A DNA stretch of 64,000 bases, taken from assembly GCF_029167645.1 (NCBI RefSeq), contig NZ_CP119147.1, positions 806,001 to 870,000 on the forward strand, given 5' to 3'. A program made the translations under genes and the position numbers. Shown in pieces: positions 42,779 through 50,758 of this stretch. The notes beneath the pieces were generated by a model that saw nothing but the letters and a program-made list of their open reading frames with translations, was not told the DNA's origin and searched no databases. The stretch's first letter is position 1; each line of letters starts with the position of its first letter. The stretch comes from Streptomyces sp. AM 2-1-1 (GTDB lineage Bacteria; Actinomycetota; Actinomycetes; Streptomycetales; Streptomycetaceae).

Positions 42779-43183
42779 CGGGCGGCCGGTACTCCAGTGT
42801 GACGTTGTGATCCATCCGCCTGGGAAGTTGGCGAGTCGTCGCCGGTGGTGGCTGCGGCGGGCGGTGGCCTGGTGGTGCCTGCGCCGGTTCGACCAGTGTC
42901 TCCGCCTGTGCGGGGAAGCTGCTCGTCGGGTACGGCGGGGCACCGAGCAGGTGGCGGGTCTACGGGACGGTCAGGTCGATCGGATCAGCGCTGTGGGCGG
43001 GCCGGTTCCGTTGTGCGGGCCTTGTCGGCCTCGCGTCGGCGACCAGGGCGGCCAGGGGGGCGGAAGACCCGGGGACTCTTCGGACCGGAAAGACCGGGGG
43101 GTCCCCTTCGGGCCGGATCGGGCCGCTGAGGGCGGTCCGATCCGGCCTGCGGGTGCGGTGACGACACCCGGTCAGCAGCCGGC
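42779..43183. other. Gene-free stretch with terminator
   Basis: No convincing gene. At 43111-43147 a 16-bp stem with one wobble pair and a 5-nt loop (GGCCGGATCGGGCCGC and complement) lies 36 nt from the stop of the minus-strand NmrA-like gene. It probably ends that transcript. Confidence 0.6.
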
Positions 43184-43885
43184 TCAATAGCCGACGGTGA
43201 ACCGGCGCTGGACGAAGCGGGGCAGCTCCGCCTCGTCCACCAGGGCGACCGCGGCGTCCTCCGCCGAGATCCGGCTCAGACCGTCGGCGTCCAGCACGGG
43301 CTGGTCGCCGCCGATGCGGAAGCGGCCGGTGCGCTCGCCGGGAGCGATCTGCTCGGCGGGGCTGAAGTAGGTCCAGAGCCGGTTCGAGGTGCGCAGCACG
43401 TTCAGAGCCTCTCGGTGGCCGCGTATGGCGGCGGCGTACTGGCGGGCCAGGCCGAGTTCGTCGAGCGACGCGTGAATGAGCTCTTCGTGGTCGGCGCGGA
43501 CGACGCCCGGCTCGATCTCCAGACTGCCGGCACCACCGATGACGATCAGCCGGGTGCGGGGGTGGCTCTCCAGGGCTTTGAGGAGGGCCTCGGCGGCCGC
43601 CGCATAGACGGTCGGGTCCGCGATCGAGCGCTGGACGGTGTCGGCGAAGTCCTTCGCCGCGTTCCCGGGCTGGAAACCACTGATCAGAACGTCCAGACCA
43701 GGCAGGACGGCGGCGATGCTCGCGGTGTCCAGGGCGTCGACGCTCGCCCACCCGAGGTTCTCCCGCTGGTCGGTTATCGCGGAGGCGTCCCGGCTGAACG
43801 CCGTGACGCGGTGTCCGCGCTGGAGAGCCTCGGTGACGACCCGGCTGCCGATGGTGCCGGTGGCTCCGATGACGCCGATGTCCAT
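43184..43885 (-). CDS. NmrA-like NAD(P)-binding reductase
   Basis: A 233-residue atypical short-chain dehydrogenase. The N-terminal dinucleotide motif G-x-x-G-x-x-G is GATGTIG at residues 7-13, with Arg/Ser following beta-2 (AFSRDAS) suggesting NADPH. The middle has RLIVIGGAGSLE and the C-terminus GRFRIGGDQPVLDADG, both usual in the DUF/NmrA subgroup. The canonical YxxxK is absent, as is normal for this class. AAGGGGAG stands in front of ATG 43885. It is divergent from a TetR gene; such pairs commonly have the reductase induced when its TetR repressor binds an electrophile or quinone. The substrate is unknown. Confidence 0.85.
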   Translation of the reverse strand: MDIGVIGATGTIGSRVVTEALQRGHRVTAFSRDASAITDQRENLGWASVDALDTASIAAVLPGLDVLISGFQPGNAAKDFADTVQRSIADPTVYAAAAEALLKALESHPRTRLIVIGGAGSLEIEPGVVRADHEELIHASLDELGLARQYAAAIRGHREALNVLRTSNRLWTYFSPAEQIAPGERTGRFRIGGDQPVLDADGLSRISAEDAAVALVDEAELPRFVQRRFTVGY

Positions 43886-43959
43886 GGTTCTCCCCTTGGT
43901 TCATGCCGTGCTCATGCCGGATGGACGCCTGAAGCCGAAAAGCCTCACGCGATGCACGG

Positions 43960-44012
43960 ACTATACGGCGTGAAGTTTCTGCACGGCAATCAGTGCAGTG
44001 ACGCTGTAAAGT
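43960..44012. promoter_or_regulatory. Divergent promoters with a TetR-type inverted repeat
   Basis: TATACGGCGTGA (43962-43973) and TGACGCTGTAAA (43999-44010) match as inverted copies at 9 of 12 positions. Each arm covers a -10 box: TATAGT (43965-43960, minus) for the reductase and TAAAGT (44007-44012, plus) for the TetR gene. The latter is 6 nt from the GTG start, so the tetR mRNA is probably leaderless. A TetR dimer at each arm would shut both promoters. Confidence 0.6.
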
Positions 44013-44018
44013 GAGCCC

Positions 44019-44771
44019 GTGGCAGGCACCCGAAGCACCGGACGACGTGAGCGACTGCGGGCCGAGACGACCGCTGAGATCAAGCGCACAGCGCTGGGAT
44101 TGATGGGCTCGGGCGGCCCCGACGCGATCACCCTGCGGGCGATCGCCCGCGAGATGGGCATGACCGCCAACGCCATCTACGGCTACTTCGGCACTCGCGA
44201 CGACCTGGTCACCGCCCTCATCGCGGACGTCTACACCGCCCTTGCCGACGCCGTCGACGCCGCCTGGGCCGCCTCCGCGCAGGACGCCCCGGCGAAGCGG
44301 ATACAGGCCTGGGCACACGCCTTCCGCAACTGGACGCTGGCCAACCCCGAGGGCTTCCGGCTGATCTACGGCGACCCCGTCCCCGGATACCAGGCCCCAG
44401 CCGGCGGCGCCGCGCCGGACGCCGCCCGGCGGGTCTGCGTAGGCATTGCCGCGCTGGCGGACACGGCCTGGGTCAGCGCCGAACGGTCCTATGGGGACAG
44501 CGACTTCGGCTGGGGCGACTTCGAGCCCGGCCTGCTCGACAAGGTCCGCCCGGCGTTCCCCGCACTACCGCCGGCCGGCGTGGCCCTGGCGCTGCGGATC
44601 TGGGGGCACCTGCACGGCCTGGTGGCGCTGGAGGTCTACGGCCACCTGCGCGCCCAGACGCTCTCGCCGGACAAGCTCTTTCACGCCGAACTCACCCAGC
44701 TGGTCAGATCGTTGGGCCTCGACGCTCAGCACTTCAGCGTGACGTCGCGATCTCGTGCGGGAGCCGGGTGA
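44019..44771 (+). CDS. TetR-family transcriptional regulator
   Basis: A 250-residue regulator. The HTH is at about residues 22-68: RAETTAEIKRTALGLM, then ITLRAIAREMGMTANAIYGYFGTRDDLV, the standard TetR helix-turn-helix with YFGTRDDL. The ligand domain contains WAHAFRNWTLANPEGFRLIYGDPVPGY, a pattern of the TetR_C_13/WHG subgroup. GTG 44019 follows TAAAGT by six bases. Divergent from the NmrA-like reductase, which it probably represses. Confidence 0.9.
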   Translation: MAGTRSTGRRERLRAETTAEIKRTALGLMGSGGPDAITLRAIAREMGMTANAIYGYFGTRDDLVTALIADVYTALADAVDAAWAASAQDAPAKRIQAWAHAFRNWTLANPEGFRLIYGDPVPGYQAPAGGAAPDAARRVCVGIAALADTAWVSAERSYGDSDFGWGDFEPGLLDKVRPAFPALPPAGVALALRIWGHLHGLVALEVYGHLRAQTLSPDKLFHAELTQLVRSLGLDAQHFSVTSRSRAGAG

Positions 44772-45046
44772 GAACGCGACGGCCACCGCATGCAGACGCA
44801 GCATGGACAGCAACGCGGCGTACCGCTTCTCGTCCTCCCGCGCGTCTTCCCAACGCCGTGACCATCCGGCCACGCCGGCCCCGGAGATTCACGGCAGTCA
44901 GCTGCTTCCCCGCAGCTCCCTGGCCCCGAGCCGACCACCGGTCCAGCCGTCCCACGGGCACACAGGCCCGGATCCGCGCCAGGCCGACCGCCGGCATCCC
45001 TTCCGGCACGTGAACCGCAGTCGGCCTTCCGTACGCCGGACACGAC
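44772..45046 (-). pseudogene. Possible relic coding stretch before tRNA-Leu
   Basis: On the minus strand two frames show protein-like text: VGLARIRACVPVGRLDRWSA and MVTALG in one, then KRYAALLSMLRLHAVAVAF in another. Together they look like a short protein broken by a frameshift, and the end overlaps the TetR stop. I do not recognise it. It may equally be non-coding. Confidence 0.2.
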
Positions 45047-45093
45047 GACAGAGCCGGTCAAAGCGACGAACTGTCGCTTTGACCGGCTCTGTC
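45047..45093 (-). terminator. Terminator of tRNA-Leu
   Basis: A perfect 21-bp stem with a 5-nt loop (arm GACAGAGCCGGTCAAAGCGAC at its left end reads the exact complement of 45073-45093). It begins 15 nt downstream of the tRNA 3' end on the minus strand. Confidence 0.88.
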
Positions 45094-45107
45094 AGGTCGG
45101 TTGACCC

Positions 45108-45195
45108 TGGTGTCCGAGGGGGGACTTGAACCCCCACGCCCGATAAAGGGCACTAGCACCTCAAGCTAGCGCGTCTGCCATTCCGCCACCCGGAC
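45108..45195 (-). tRNA. tRNA-Leu (anticodon GAG)
   Basis: The minus strand folds as a class II tRNA. The acceptor GTCCGGG pairs with CTCGGAC, with one G-T pair. The anticodon stem CTAGC/GCTAG encloses loop TTGAGGT with anticodon GAG (45162-45160). A long variable arm (TGCCC...GGGCG) marks tRNA-Leu. The T arm is GGGGG-TTCAAGT-CCCCC, and the discriminator A is followed by an encoded CCA (45110-45108). It reads CUC and CUU codons, CUC being very common here. Confidence 0.95.
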
Positions 45196-45394
45196 GAGGT
45201 GTCTGCCGTTCGCGGTGTTTTCCGCGGCGACATGGAGAACAATACCAGGGGTTTACTCCCCCGATCACCCTCATTTCCCGTGGTCAGTGCGGTACCGGAG
45301 GCGTGGCGGTCGGCCCCCGGGAAAGCTGGGCGCGCCCCGGGTGCGGTGTGTCGGGTGACGTGCACGTTCCGTCGCACGGGCTACCTTCGCGGTC

Positions 45395-46732
45395 ATGAAC
45401 GTCCGCTACCACCTGCGCCCCTTCGCCCTCGCGGGCCTGCGCGAGCATCTGCGGGACACCTTCTGGTTCGCCCCGGCCACGAGCCTCGTGGGCGCCTTCC
45501 TCCTCTGGTGGGGGGTGTCGACGCTGGACTCGGCGATCGTCGCGCATCTGCGGAACGACCGGGCCTACGAGGAGCTGGGCGAACTGGCCTCCTTCGCCAA
45601 CGACGCCCGTACGGTCGTCACCACCGTCAGCGCGGCGATGATGACCTTCATCGGTGTGGTGTTCAGCATCTCGCTGGTGGCGGTGCAGATGGCGAGCGGG
45701 CAGCTGACACCCCGCATCGTCCGGATCTTCGTCCGGAGCCGGATCACCAAGCTGACCCTGGCCGTGTTCCTGGCGACCTTCGTGTTCTCGTTGCTGGTCC
45801 TGACCTCGTACGAGAGCGAGACCGAGGTCCGGCGGCTGACCTCCGTGCCGGTGCTGCAGGGCCTGCTCACCCTGGCCCTGGTCGCCCTGAGCCTGCTCCT
45901 CTTCATCGCGTACGTGTCCTCCACGCTGCGGCTGATGCAGGTCGGGCCGGTCGTCGACAGGATCACGCGCGACGCGCTGCGTGCCCTGGACCACCAGCCC
46001 CGCGAGGAGAACCGGGAGCAAGCCTCCGGGCCGGCGGACCGACCGTCGCCGCTGCCGCCGGAGAGCGGGACGGTGAGGTACGCCGGGCGGGCGGGGGTGC
46101 TCCGGGACGTGGACGTGGCACGGCTGGTGCGGGTGGCCCGTCGGCGCGGGTCGGTGCTGCGCCTGCTTCCCCGTACGGGCGACTTCCTGGTACCCGGCAT
46201 GCCCCTGCTGGCGGAGCACGGGGCGAAGGGGACCGGGCCGGGGCATGTTCCGGGCGACGCCGTCCGGGTGGGGGTCGAACGGGCGCTGCGACGCGATCCG
46301 GCCTTCGGTCTGCGACAGCTCACCGACATCGCGCTGCGTGCCCTGTCGGCCGCGGAGAACGACCCGACCACCGCCGTGCAGTGCCTGGACCGCATCGTGC
46401 AGTTCCTCGCTGCGGTGGCACACCGTCCGCTCGGTACGGTGCGCCACCGCGACCGACGCGGCGAGGTGCGGCTCGTCCGGGAGACACCGGACTGGCCCGG
46501 CCTGGTGGATCTGGGGTTCGAGGAGGTCCGGCGGTGCGTCGCGCAGGCGGGACCACAGGTGACCCGCCGGCTGTTGGCCGGCCTCGACGACCTGCTGGTC
46601 CTCGTACCTCCGGAGCGCGCGGCTCCCTTGCTGGGGCACCGCGCGCTCCTGGTACGGGCGGTGGAGCGGGAGTCGTCGGAACCCGCCGAGCGGGCGTTCG
46701 CGTCGGTCCCGGACCGCAAGGGGATCGGCTGA
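45395..46732 (+). CDS. DUF2254 membrane protein
   Basis: A 445-residue protein. Four membrane helices lie in the first ~190 residues (FAPATSLVGAFLLWWGVSTL; MMTFIGVVFSISLVAVQMAS; LAVFLATFVFSLLVLTSY; LLTLALVALSLLLFIAYVSS). The family motif SGQLTPRIVRIFVRSR lies between them. A soluble C-terminal domain follows (GRAGVLRDVDVARLVRVARRRG; DPAFGLRQLTDIALRALS, the usual DUF2254 core). Function unknown. TACCTT stands 7 nt before ATG 45395, so the message may be leaderless. The gene is alone. Confidence 0.85.
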   Translation: MNVRYHLRPFALAGLREHLRDTFWFAPATSLVGAFLLWWGVSTLDSAIVAHLRNDRAYEELGELASFANDARTVVTTVSAAMMTFIGVVFSISLVAVQMASGQLTPRIVRIFVRSRITKLTLAVFLATFVFSLLVLTSYESETEVRRLTSVPVLQGLLTLALVALSLLLFIAYVSSTLRLMQVGPVVDRITRDALRALDHQPREENREQASGPADRPSPLPPESGTVRYAGRAGVLRDVDVARLVRVARRRGSVLRLLPRTGDFLVPGMPLLAEHGAKGTGPGHVPGDAVRVGVERALRRDPAFGLRQLTDIALRALSAAENDPTTAVQCLDRIVQFLAAVAHRPLGTVRHRDRRGEVRLVRETPDWPGLVDLGFEEVRRCVAQAGPQVTRRLLAGLDDLLVLVPPERAAPLLGHRALLVRAVERESSEPAERAFASVPDRKGIG

Positions 46733-46763
46733 CCCACCGGAGGAGTGCGCGCGCTCATCCCCC

Positions 46764-46823
46764 GGTCCGGCGTGCCCGGCGGTCCGGCGTGCCCGGCGGT
46801 CCGGCGTGCCCGGCGGTCCGGCG
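46764..46823 (+). repeat. 17-bp tandem repeat, three and a half copies
   Basis: GGTCCGGCGTGCCCGGC occurs three times without change at 46764-46780, 46781-46797 and 46798-46814, followed by a partial fourth copy. It lies just after the DUF2254 stop, and could vary in copy number between strains. Confidence 0.9.
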
Positions 46824-46853
46824 GCGCCGCGTGCCAGCCCGGATGCGCTCGGA

Positions 46854-46990
46854 TCAACCTTTCTCGCGCCCGTGGTACGTCCGGCGGGTGTGCCCGGTGT
46901 GGGCCCGCATGATCTCCGCGGCGCGCCGCTCGTCGCGGGTCGCGAGGGCGGCGATCCGCTCGCGGTGCTGATCCGGGACTGCTTCCCCCG
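46854..46990 (-). pseudogene. C-terminal remnant of a GntR/FadR-type regulator
   Basis: The minus strand ends with QHRERIAALATRDERRAAE and IMRAHTGHTRRTYHGREKG before a stop at 46854. This is the pattern of the last two helices of the FCD ligand domain of FadR-type GntR regulators (His near the start of the first helix, then a stretch of AAxxMRxHxxxxRR). Nothing upstream extends it: no HTH is found before the FabH gene. It is the 3' end of a lost gene. Confidence 0.5.
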
Positions 46991-47181
46991 CCGGCGGGCC
47001 ACCGGGGTGCAGTACCAGCGGACCCGGCGCCCGACCCGGGCCGCGAGCGCCGGGAGCACGACGTTTCAGGCCGACTCCATCGCTCGGGCGCGGTATTCGG
47101 CGTTCACGGACCACGGTCCACGGTTTCCGAGGTGCGACCGCGCCCCGGGGGCCGACGCACCGGACCGGGTCTCCGGTCCTC

Positions 47182-48132
47182 TCAGGGACAGCGGATGACC
47201 TGACCGGCGTAGGAGAGGTTTCCGCCGAAGCCGAAGAGGAGGACGGGCGCCCCGCTCTCGACCTCGCCCCGTTCCACGAGCTTGGACAGGGCCATGGGGA
47301 TGGAGGCGGCGGAGGTGTTCCCGGAGTCCACCACGTCCCGGGCGATGACGGCGTTGACGGCGCCGATCTTGCGGGCCACCGGTTCGATGATCCTGAGGTT
47401 CGCCTGGTGCAGTACGACGGCGGCCAGGTCCTCGGGGGCGACCCCCGCCTTCTCGCACACCGAGCGCGCGATCGGCGGCAGTCGGGTGGTCGCCCAGCGG
47501 TAGACGGACTGGCCTTCCTGGGCGAAGCGCGGCGGCGTCCCCTCGATGCGTACGGCGTTGCCCATCTCCGGGACCGAGCCCCACAGCACGGGACCGATGC
47601 CGGGCGTGCCCCCGTCGTCCGGGTCGGCGACGACCACGGCGGCGCCCGCCCCGTCCCCGAGCAGGACGCAGGTGCTGCGGTCGGTCCAGTCGGCGATGTC
47701 GCCCATCTTGTCGGCACCGATGACCAGTGCACGGGTGGCCGCCCCGGCACGGATCGCGTGGTCGGCCGTGGCGAGCGCGTGGGTGAAGCCCGAGCAGACC
47801 ACGTTGATGTCCATGACGGCCGGCGATCCCATGCCCAGCCGGGCGGCGACCCGCGCCGACATGCTGGGCGAGCGGTCGATGGCCGTGGAGGTGGCGACGA
47901 GGACCAGGTCGATGGCGCCGGCCTGGAGTCCTGCCGTCGCGAGGGCCTTGGCGGCGGCGTGCGCGGCCAACTCGTCCACCGGCTCGTCCGGTCCCCCCAC
48001 ATGACGGGTCTTGATGCCGACGCGGCTGGTGATCCACTCGTCGCTGGTGTCGACCATGGCCGCCAGGTCGTCGTTGGTCAGCACCTTGGCGGGCTGGTAG
48101 TGGCCGAGCGCCACGACACGTGAGCCGGTCAT
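47182..48132 (-). CDS. fabH: 3-oxoacyl-ACP synthase III (KAS III), orphan copy
   Basis: A 316-residue thiolase-fold enzyme with the complete KAS III triad: Cys113 (NVVCSGFTHAL), His242 (VLHQANLRI) and Asn272 (SGNTSAAS). The N-terminal half begins SRVVALGHYQPAKVLTNDDLA and includes DEWITSRVGIKTRHV, both standard. KAS III starts fatty-acid chains by condensing an acyl-CoA with malonyl-ACP. The housekeeping fabH usually lies in a fabD-fabH-acpP-fabF cluster; here none of those is near, so this is a second copy, perhaps for a special starter. ATG 48132 has GAGGGGA 8 nt upstream; the longer start at 48168 has none. Confidence 0.92.
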   Translation of the reverse strand: MTGSRVVALGHYQPAKVLTNDDLAAMVDTSDEWITSRVGIKTRHVGGPDEPVDELAAHAAAKALATAGLQAGAIDLVLVATSTAIDRSPSMSARVAARLGMGSPAVMDINVVCSGFTHALATADHAIRAGAATRALVIGADKMGDIADWTDRSTCVLLGDGAGAAVVVADPDDGGTPGIGPVLWGSVPEMGNAVRIEGTPPRFAQEGQSVYRWATTRLPPIARSVCEKAGVAPEDLAAVVLHQANLRIIEPVARKIGAVNAVIARDVVDSGNTSAASIPMALSKLVERGEVESGAPVLLFGFGGNLSYAGQVIRCP

Positions 48133-48184
48133 GTACGGGTTCCCCTCGCTACGTATGGCAGGAACCATCCAGTCTTGGTCGCTA

Positions 48185-48418
48185 CTGTCCGGTACAGGGG
48201 CACGTGATCCGACAGATATACGGACCGCGGGTTGGAGCCTTGACGACAGATCCGCTCCGGATGGGCCTCATTCGGCCACATCTTTGTCGAACTTTCCTCC
48301 CGAGGGGGCACATTCGGCATGCTGCCGGCCGTCCGGGTTCCGGGCCGCGGTGCGCCGCGCGTGACCTGAACATGCGGGGACGGGTGCCACGCCGCCGCGA
48401 ATCGTGTACCGGACAATG
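48185..48418. promoter_or_regulatory. Shared element in the fabH and fdhD promoters
   Basis: TGTACCGGACA occurs twice, in opposite orientations and each pointing to its gene: on the minus strand at 48196-48186 (about 54 bp before fabH) and on the plus strand at 48405-48415 (100 bp before fdhD). The match extends to TGTACCGGACA(G/A)T, which could include a GACA(G/A)T -10 box. No gene is seen between 48133 and 48514. Confidence 0.5.
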
Positions 48419-48514
48419 AGATCGTGGAGGCCGTCCGGCCGCCCGACGGCCGGGCGGGCATCTCCGCCGCGGGGCCGCCGGGGCCCTTCGCACGTACAGA
48501 ATCGGGTCTGAGCC

Positions 48515-49363
48515 ATGGGACGGGTCACCGAGCGCCGCCGCACTCTTCGCATCCGGGACAAGGCGGTGTCGAGCCGCGCCGACACGCTCGTCGCCGAGGA
48601 GCCGCTGGAAATCCGCCTCAACGGCAAGCCGCTCGCCATCACCATGCGCACCCCGGGCGACGACTTCGCGCTGGCCGCGGGGTTCCTGGTCAGCGAGGGT
48701 GTCATCGGCGCCGGGTCCGAGGTGCGGTCGATCGTCTACTGCGCCGGCGCGACGGCGGAGGGGGTCAACACCTACAACGTGGTCGACGTACGGCTGGCGC
48801 CGGAGGTCGTCGTCCCCGACATCACCCTCGAACGCAATGTGTACACGACGTCCTCGTGCGGCCTCTGCGGCAAGGCCAGTCTCGACGCGGTACGGACGAC
48901 CACCCGGCATCCGGTGGCCGACGAACCTCCGGTGCGGGTGACGCCCGAGCTGCTCTCCGCCCTGCCGGACCGGCTCCGTGCGGCGCAGCGGGTCTTCGAC
49001 CGGACCGGTGGGCTCCACGCGGCCGCCCTCTTCTCCGAGGAGGGCGAACTGCTGGACGTACGGGAGGACGTGGGCCGTCACAACGCGGTGGACAAGCTGG
49101 TCGGACGGGCCCTGACGGACGACCGGCTGCCGCTGTCGCGGTCGCTCCTGCTGGTGTCGGGGCGGGCCTCCTTCGAGCTGGCACAGAAGGCGGTGATGGC
49201 CGGGATCCCGGTCCTGGCGGCGGTGTCGGCGCCGTCCTCGCTCGCCGTCGACCTCGCGGCCGAGAGCGGGCTGACCCTGGTCGGCTTCCTGCGCGGGCCG
49301 TCGATGAACGTGTACGCGGGCGAGCACCGGATCGCGCTGGAGGCCCCGGTCGCCGGGGGCTGA
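48515..49363 (+). CDS. fdhD: Formate dehydrogenase accessory sulfurtransferase FdhD
   Basis: A 282-residue protein that passes sulfur from a cysteine desulfurase to the molybdenum cofactor of formate dehydrogenase. The functional cysteines are Cys115 and Cys118 in TSSCGLCGKAS. Other family regions: EEPLEIRLNGKP, MRTPGDDFALAAGFLVSEG, REDVGRHNAVDKLVG (cofactor-binding GRHNAxDK) and SGRASFELAQKAVMAGIP. No formate dehydrogenase gene lies in the window, so the client is elsewhere. ATG 48515 is used; AGCC precedes it, with only a weak ribosome site. Confidence 0.95.
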   Translation: MGRVTERRRTLRIRDKAVSSRADTLVAEEPLEIRLNGKPLAITMRTPGDDFALAAGFLVSEGVIGAGSEVRSIVYCAGATAEGVNTYNVVDVRLAPEVVVPDITLERNVYTTSSCGLCGKASLDAVRTTTRHPVADEPPVRVTPELLSALPDRLRAAQRVFDRTGGLHAAALFSEEGELLDVREDVGRHNAVDKLVGRALTDDRLPLSRSLLLVSGRASFELAQKAVMAGIPVLAAVSAPSSLAVDLAAESGLTLVGFLRGPSMNVYAGEHRIALEAPVAGG

Positions 49364-49461
49364 GGCCGCCCGCCGCCGCACCGACCGGCGGTGGAGCGGG
49401 GGTCCCCTGCGGGCCTGCGTGCTCGCCGCGGGTCAAAGCGGGACCGACGGTGTCGGGTGGG

Positions 49462-50478
49462 TCACACCGCCGCGGGTACCGGGACGCCCACCGTTTCCGT
49501 CTCCTCGGGTTCGCGGGAGCGGTGCTTCGCGATGACGGCGCAGACCATCAGCTGCATCTGGTGGAAGAGCATCAGCGGCAGGACCGCGAGGCTCGCGTGT
49601 GCCCCGAACAGGACGCCGGCCATCGGCAGCCCGGAGGCGAGGCTCTTCTTCGATCCGGCGAACTGGATGGCGATGCGGTCGGCGCGGCCGAAGCCGAGGC
49701 GCTTCGCCCCGTGCCAGGTGATCAGCAGCATGACCGTGAGCAGGACCGCCTCGGCGGCCAGCAGCGCGACGAGCCGCAAGGGGGTCACCTGGTGCCCTGT
49801 GCCGGCCACCATGCCCTCGCTGAAGGCGGTGTAGACGACGAGGAGGATCGAGCCCCGGTCGACGTGGCCGAGGATCTTCCGGTGGCGGCCGAGGAAGCCG
49901 GTGGTCCAGCGGCGCAGCAACTGACCTGCGAGGAAAGGGACCAGCAGCTGGAGGACGATCCTCACCAGTGAGTCGGCGGAGAAGCCCCCGCCGGTGCCGC
50001 CGAGCAGCAGGGCGGCGAGGAGGGGGGTGATCACGATGCCGGCGATGCTGGAGAAGGAACCCGCGCAGATCGCCGCCGGGACGTTGCCGCGCGCGAGGGA
50101 GGTGAAGGCGATCGACGACTGGATGGTCGACGGCACCAGGCAGAGGAAGAGGAAACCGGACTGGAGTTGCGGGGTCAGGACGTAGGGGACGAGTCCTTCG
50201 CTCGCCAGTCCCAACAACGGGAAGAGGACGAAGGTGGCACCCAGGACGGTCAGGTGGAGCCGCCAGTGGCGCACCCCGTCCAGCGCGTCCGCCGTGGAGA
50301 GCCGGGAGCCGTAGAGGAAGAAGAGGAGCGCGACCGCACCGGTGGAGGCCCCGCCGGCCACGTCGGCGGCGGCGCCCGATGCCGGGAGCAGTACGGCGAC
50401 GACGACGGTCCCGAATAGCGCCAGGATGTACGCGTCGACGGGCAGCCAGGACGGCAGCCGCAGGGTGCGGGGGCTCAT
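49462..50478 (-). CDS. Bile acid:sodium symporter (BASS) family transporter, YfeH-like
   Basis: A 338-residue membrane protein with about nine or ten helices, of the SBF-like group (PF13593 type). The start motif LPVDAYILALFGTVVVAVLLP and GAVALLFFLYGSRLS fit the first repeat. LVPSTIQSSIAFTSLARGNVPAAICAGSFSSIAGI is the discontinuous-helix region of this family. AIQFAGSKKSLASGLPMA holds the second crossover motif. Substrates in this group are mostly unknown anions. ATG 50478 has GGAG just upstream, though close (3 nt); ATG 50511 would add 11 residues. The gene is divergent from an acyl-CoA synthetase. Confidence 0.87.
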   Translation of the reverse strand: MSPRTLRLPSWLPVDAYILALFGTVVVAVLLPASGAAADVAGGASTGAVALLFFLYGSRLSTADALDGVRHWRLHLTVLGATFVLFPLLGLASEGLVPYVLTPQLQSGFLFLCLVPSTIQSSIAFTSLARGNVPAAICAGSFSSIAGIVITPLLAALLLGGTGGGFSADSLVRIVLQLLVPFLAGQLLRRWTTGFLGRHRKILGHVDRGSILLVVYTAFSEGMVAGTGHQVTPLRLVALLAAEAVLLTVMLLITWHGAKRLGFGRADRIAIQFAGSKKSLASGLPMAGVLFGAHASLAVLPLMLFHQMQLMVCAVIAKHRSREPEETETVGVPVPAAV

Positions 50479-50561
50479 GTGCTCCACGTCCGTCCGAACG
50501 GTCGAATGCATGCGGTCGCCATTCTGCTTCACCCGGTGCGGAGCTCGCGACCAGCGCCCTG

Positions 50562-50580
50562 CTGTACAGATTCTGTGCAG
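50562..50580. promoter_or_regulatory. Paired CTGTRCAG boxes
   Basis: CTGTACAG (50562-50569) and CTGTGCAG (50573-50580) repeat with an 11-bp period, i.e. on the same face of the helix. They lie in the gap between the BASS transporter and acyl-CoA synthetase genes and may be an operator. Confidence 0.4.
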
Positions 50581-50758
50581 ATGGGGCGGGCGGTGCTTAC
50601 CCCAGGGTCGGAAGTGCGCCCGAGCCTTGCCCATCTGGCCGGATTTCGACGCTGGTCCCTCGTGCGGGACCTGTGCGGACGGGCCTCTTTTCCACCCAAG
50701 GGCCCGCTCGTTGGGGTAGCGTCGCGGCGCTGTGCGGAGTGCCGTAAGGAGCAGGTCA

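Noticed and set aside
42807..43190. A 127-codon plus-strand ORF between the ATP-grasp and NmrA-like genes
   Set aside because: It contains the terminator hairpin of the neighbouring gene, has no domain and no start signal.
45108..45195. Attachment site of an integrated element at tRNA-Leu
   Set aside because: No integrase gene and no duplicated tRNA end were found near it.
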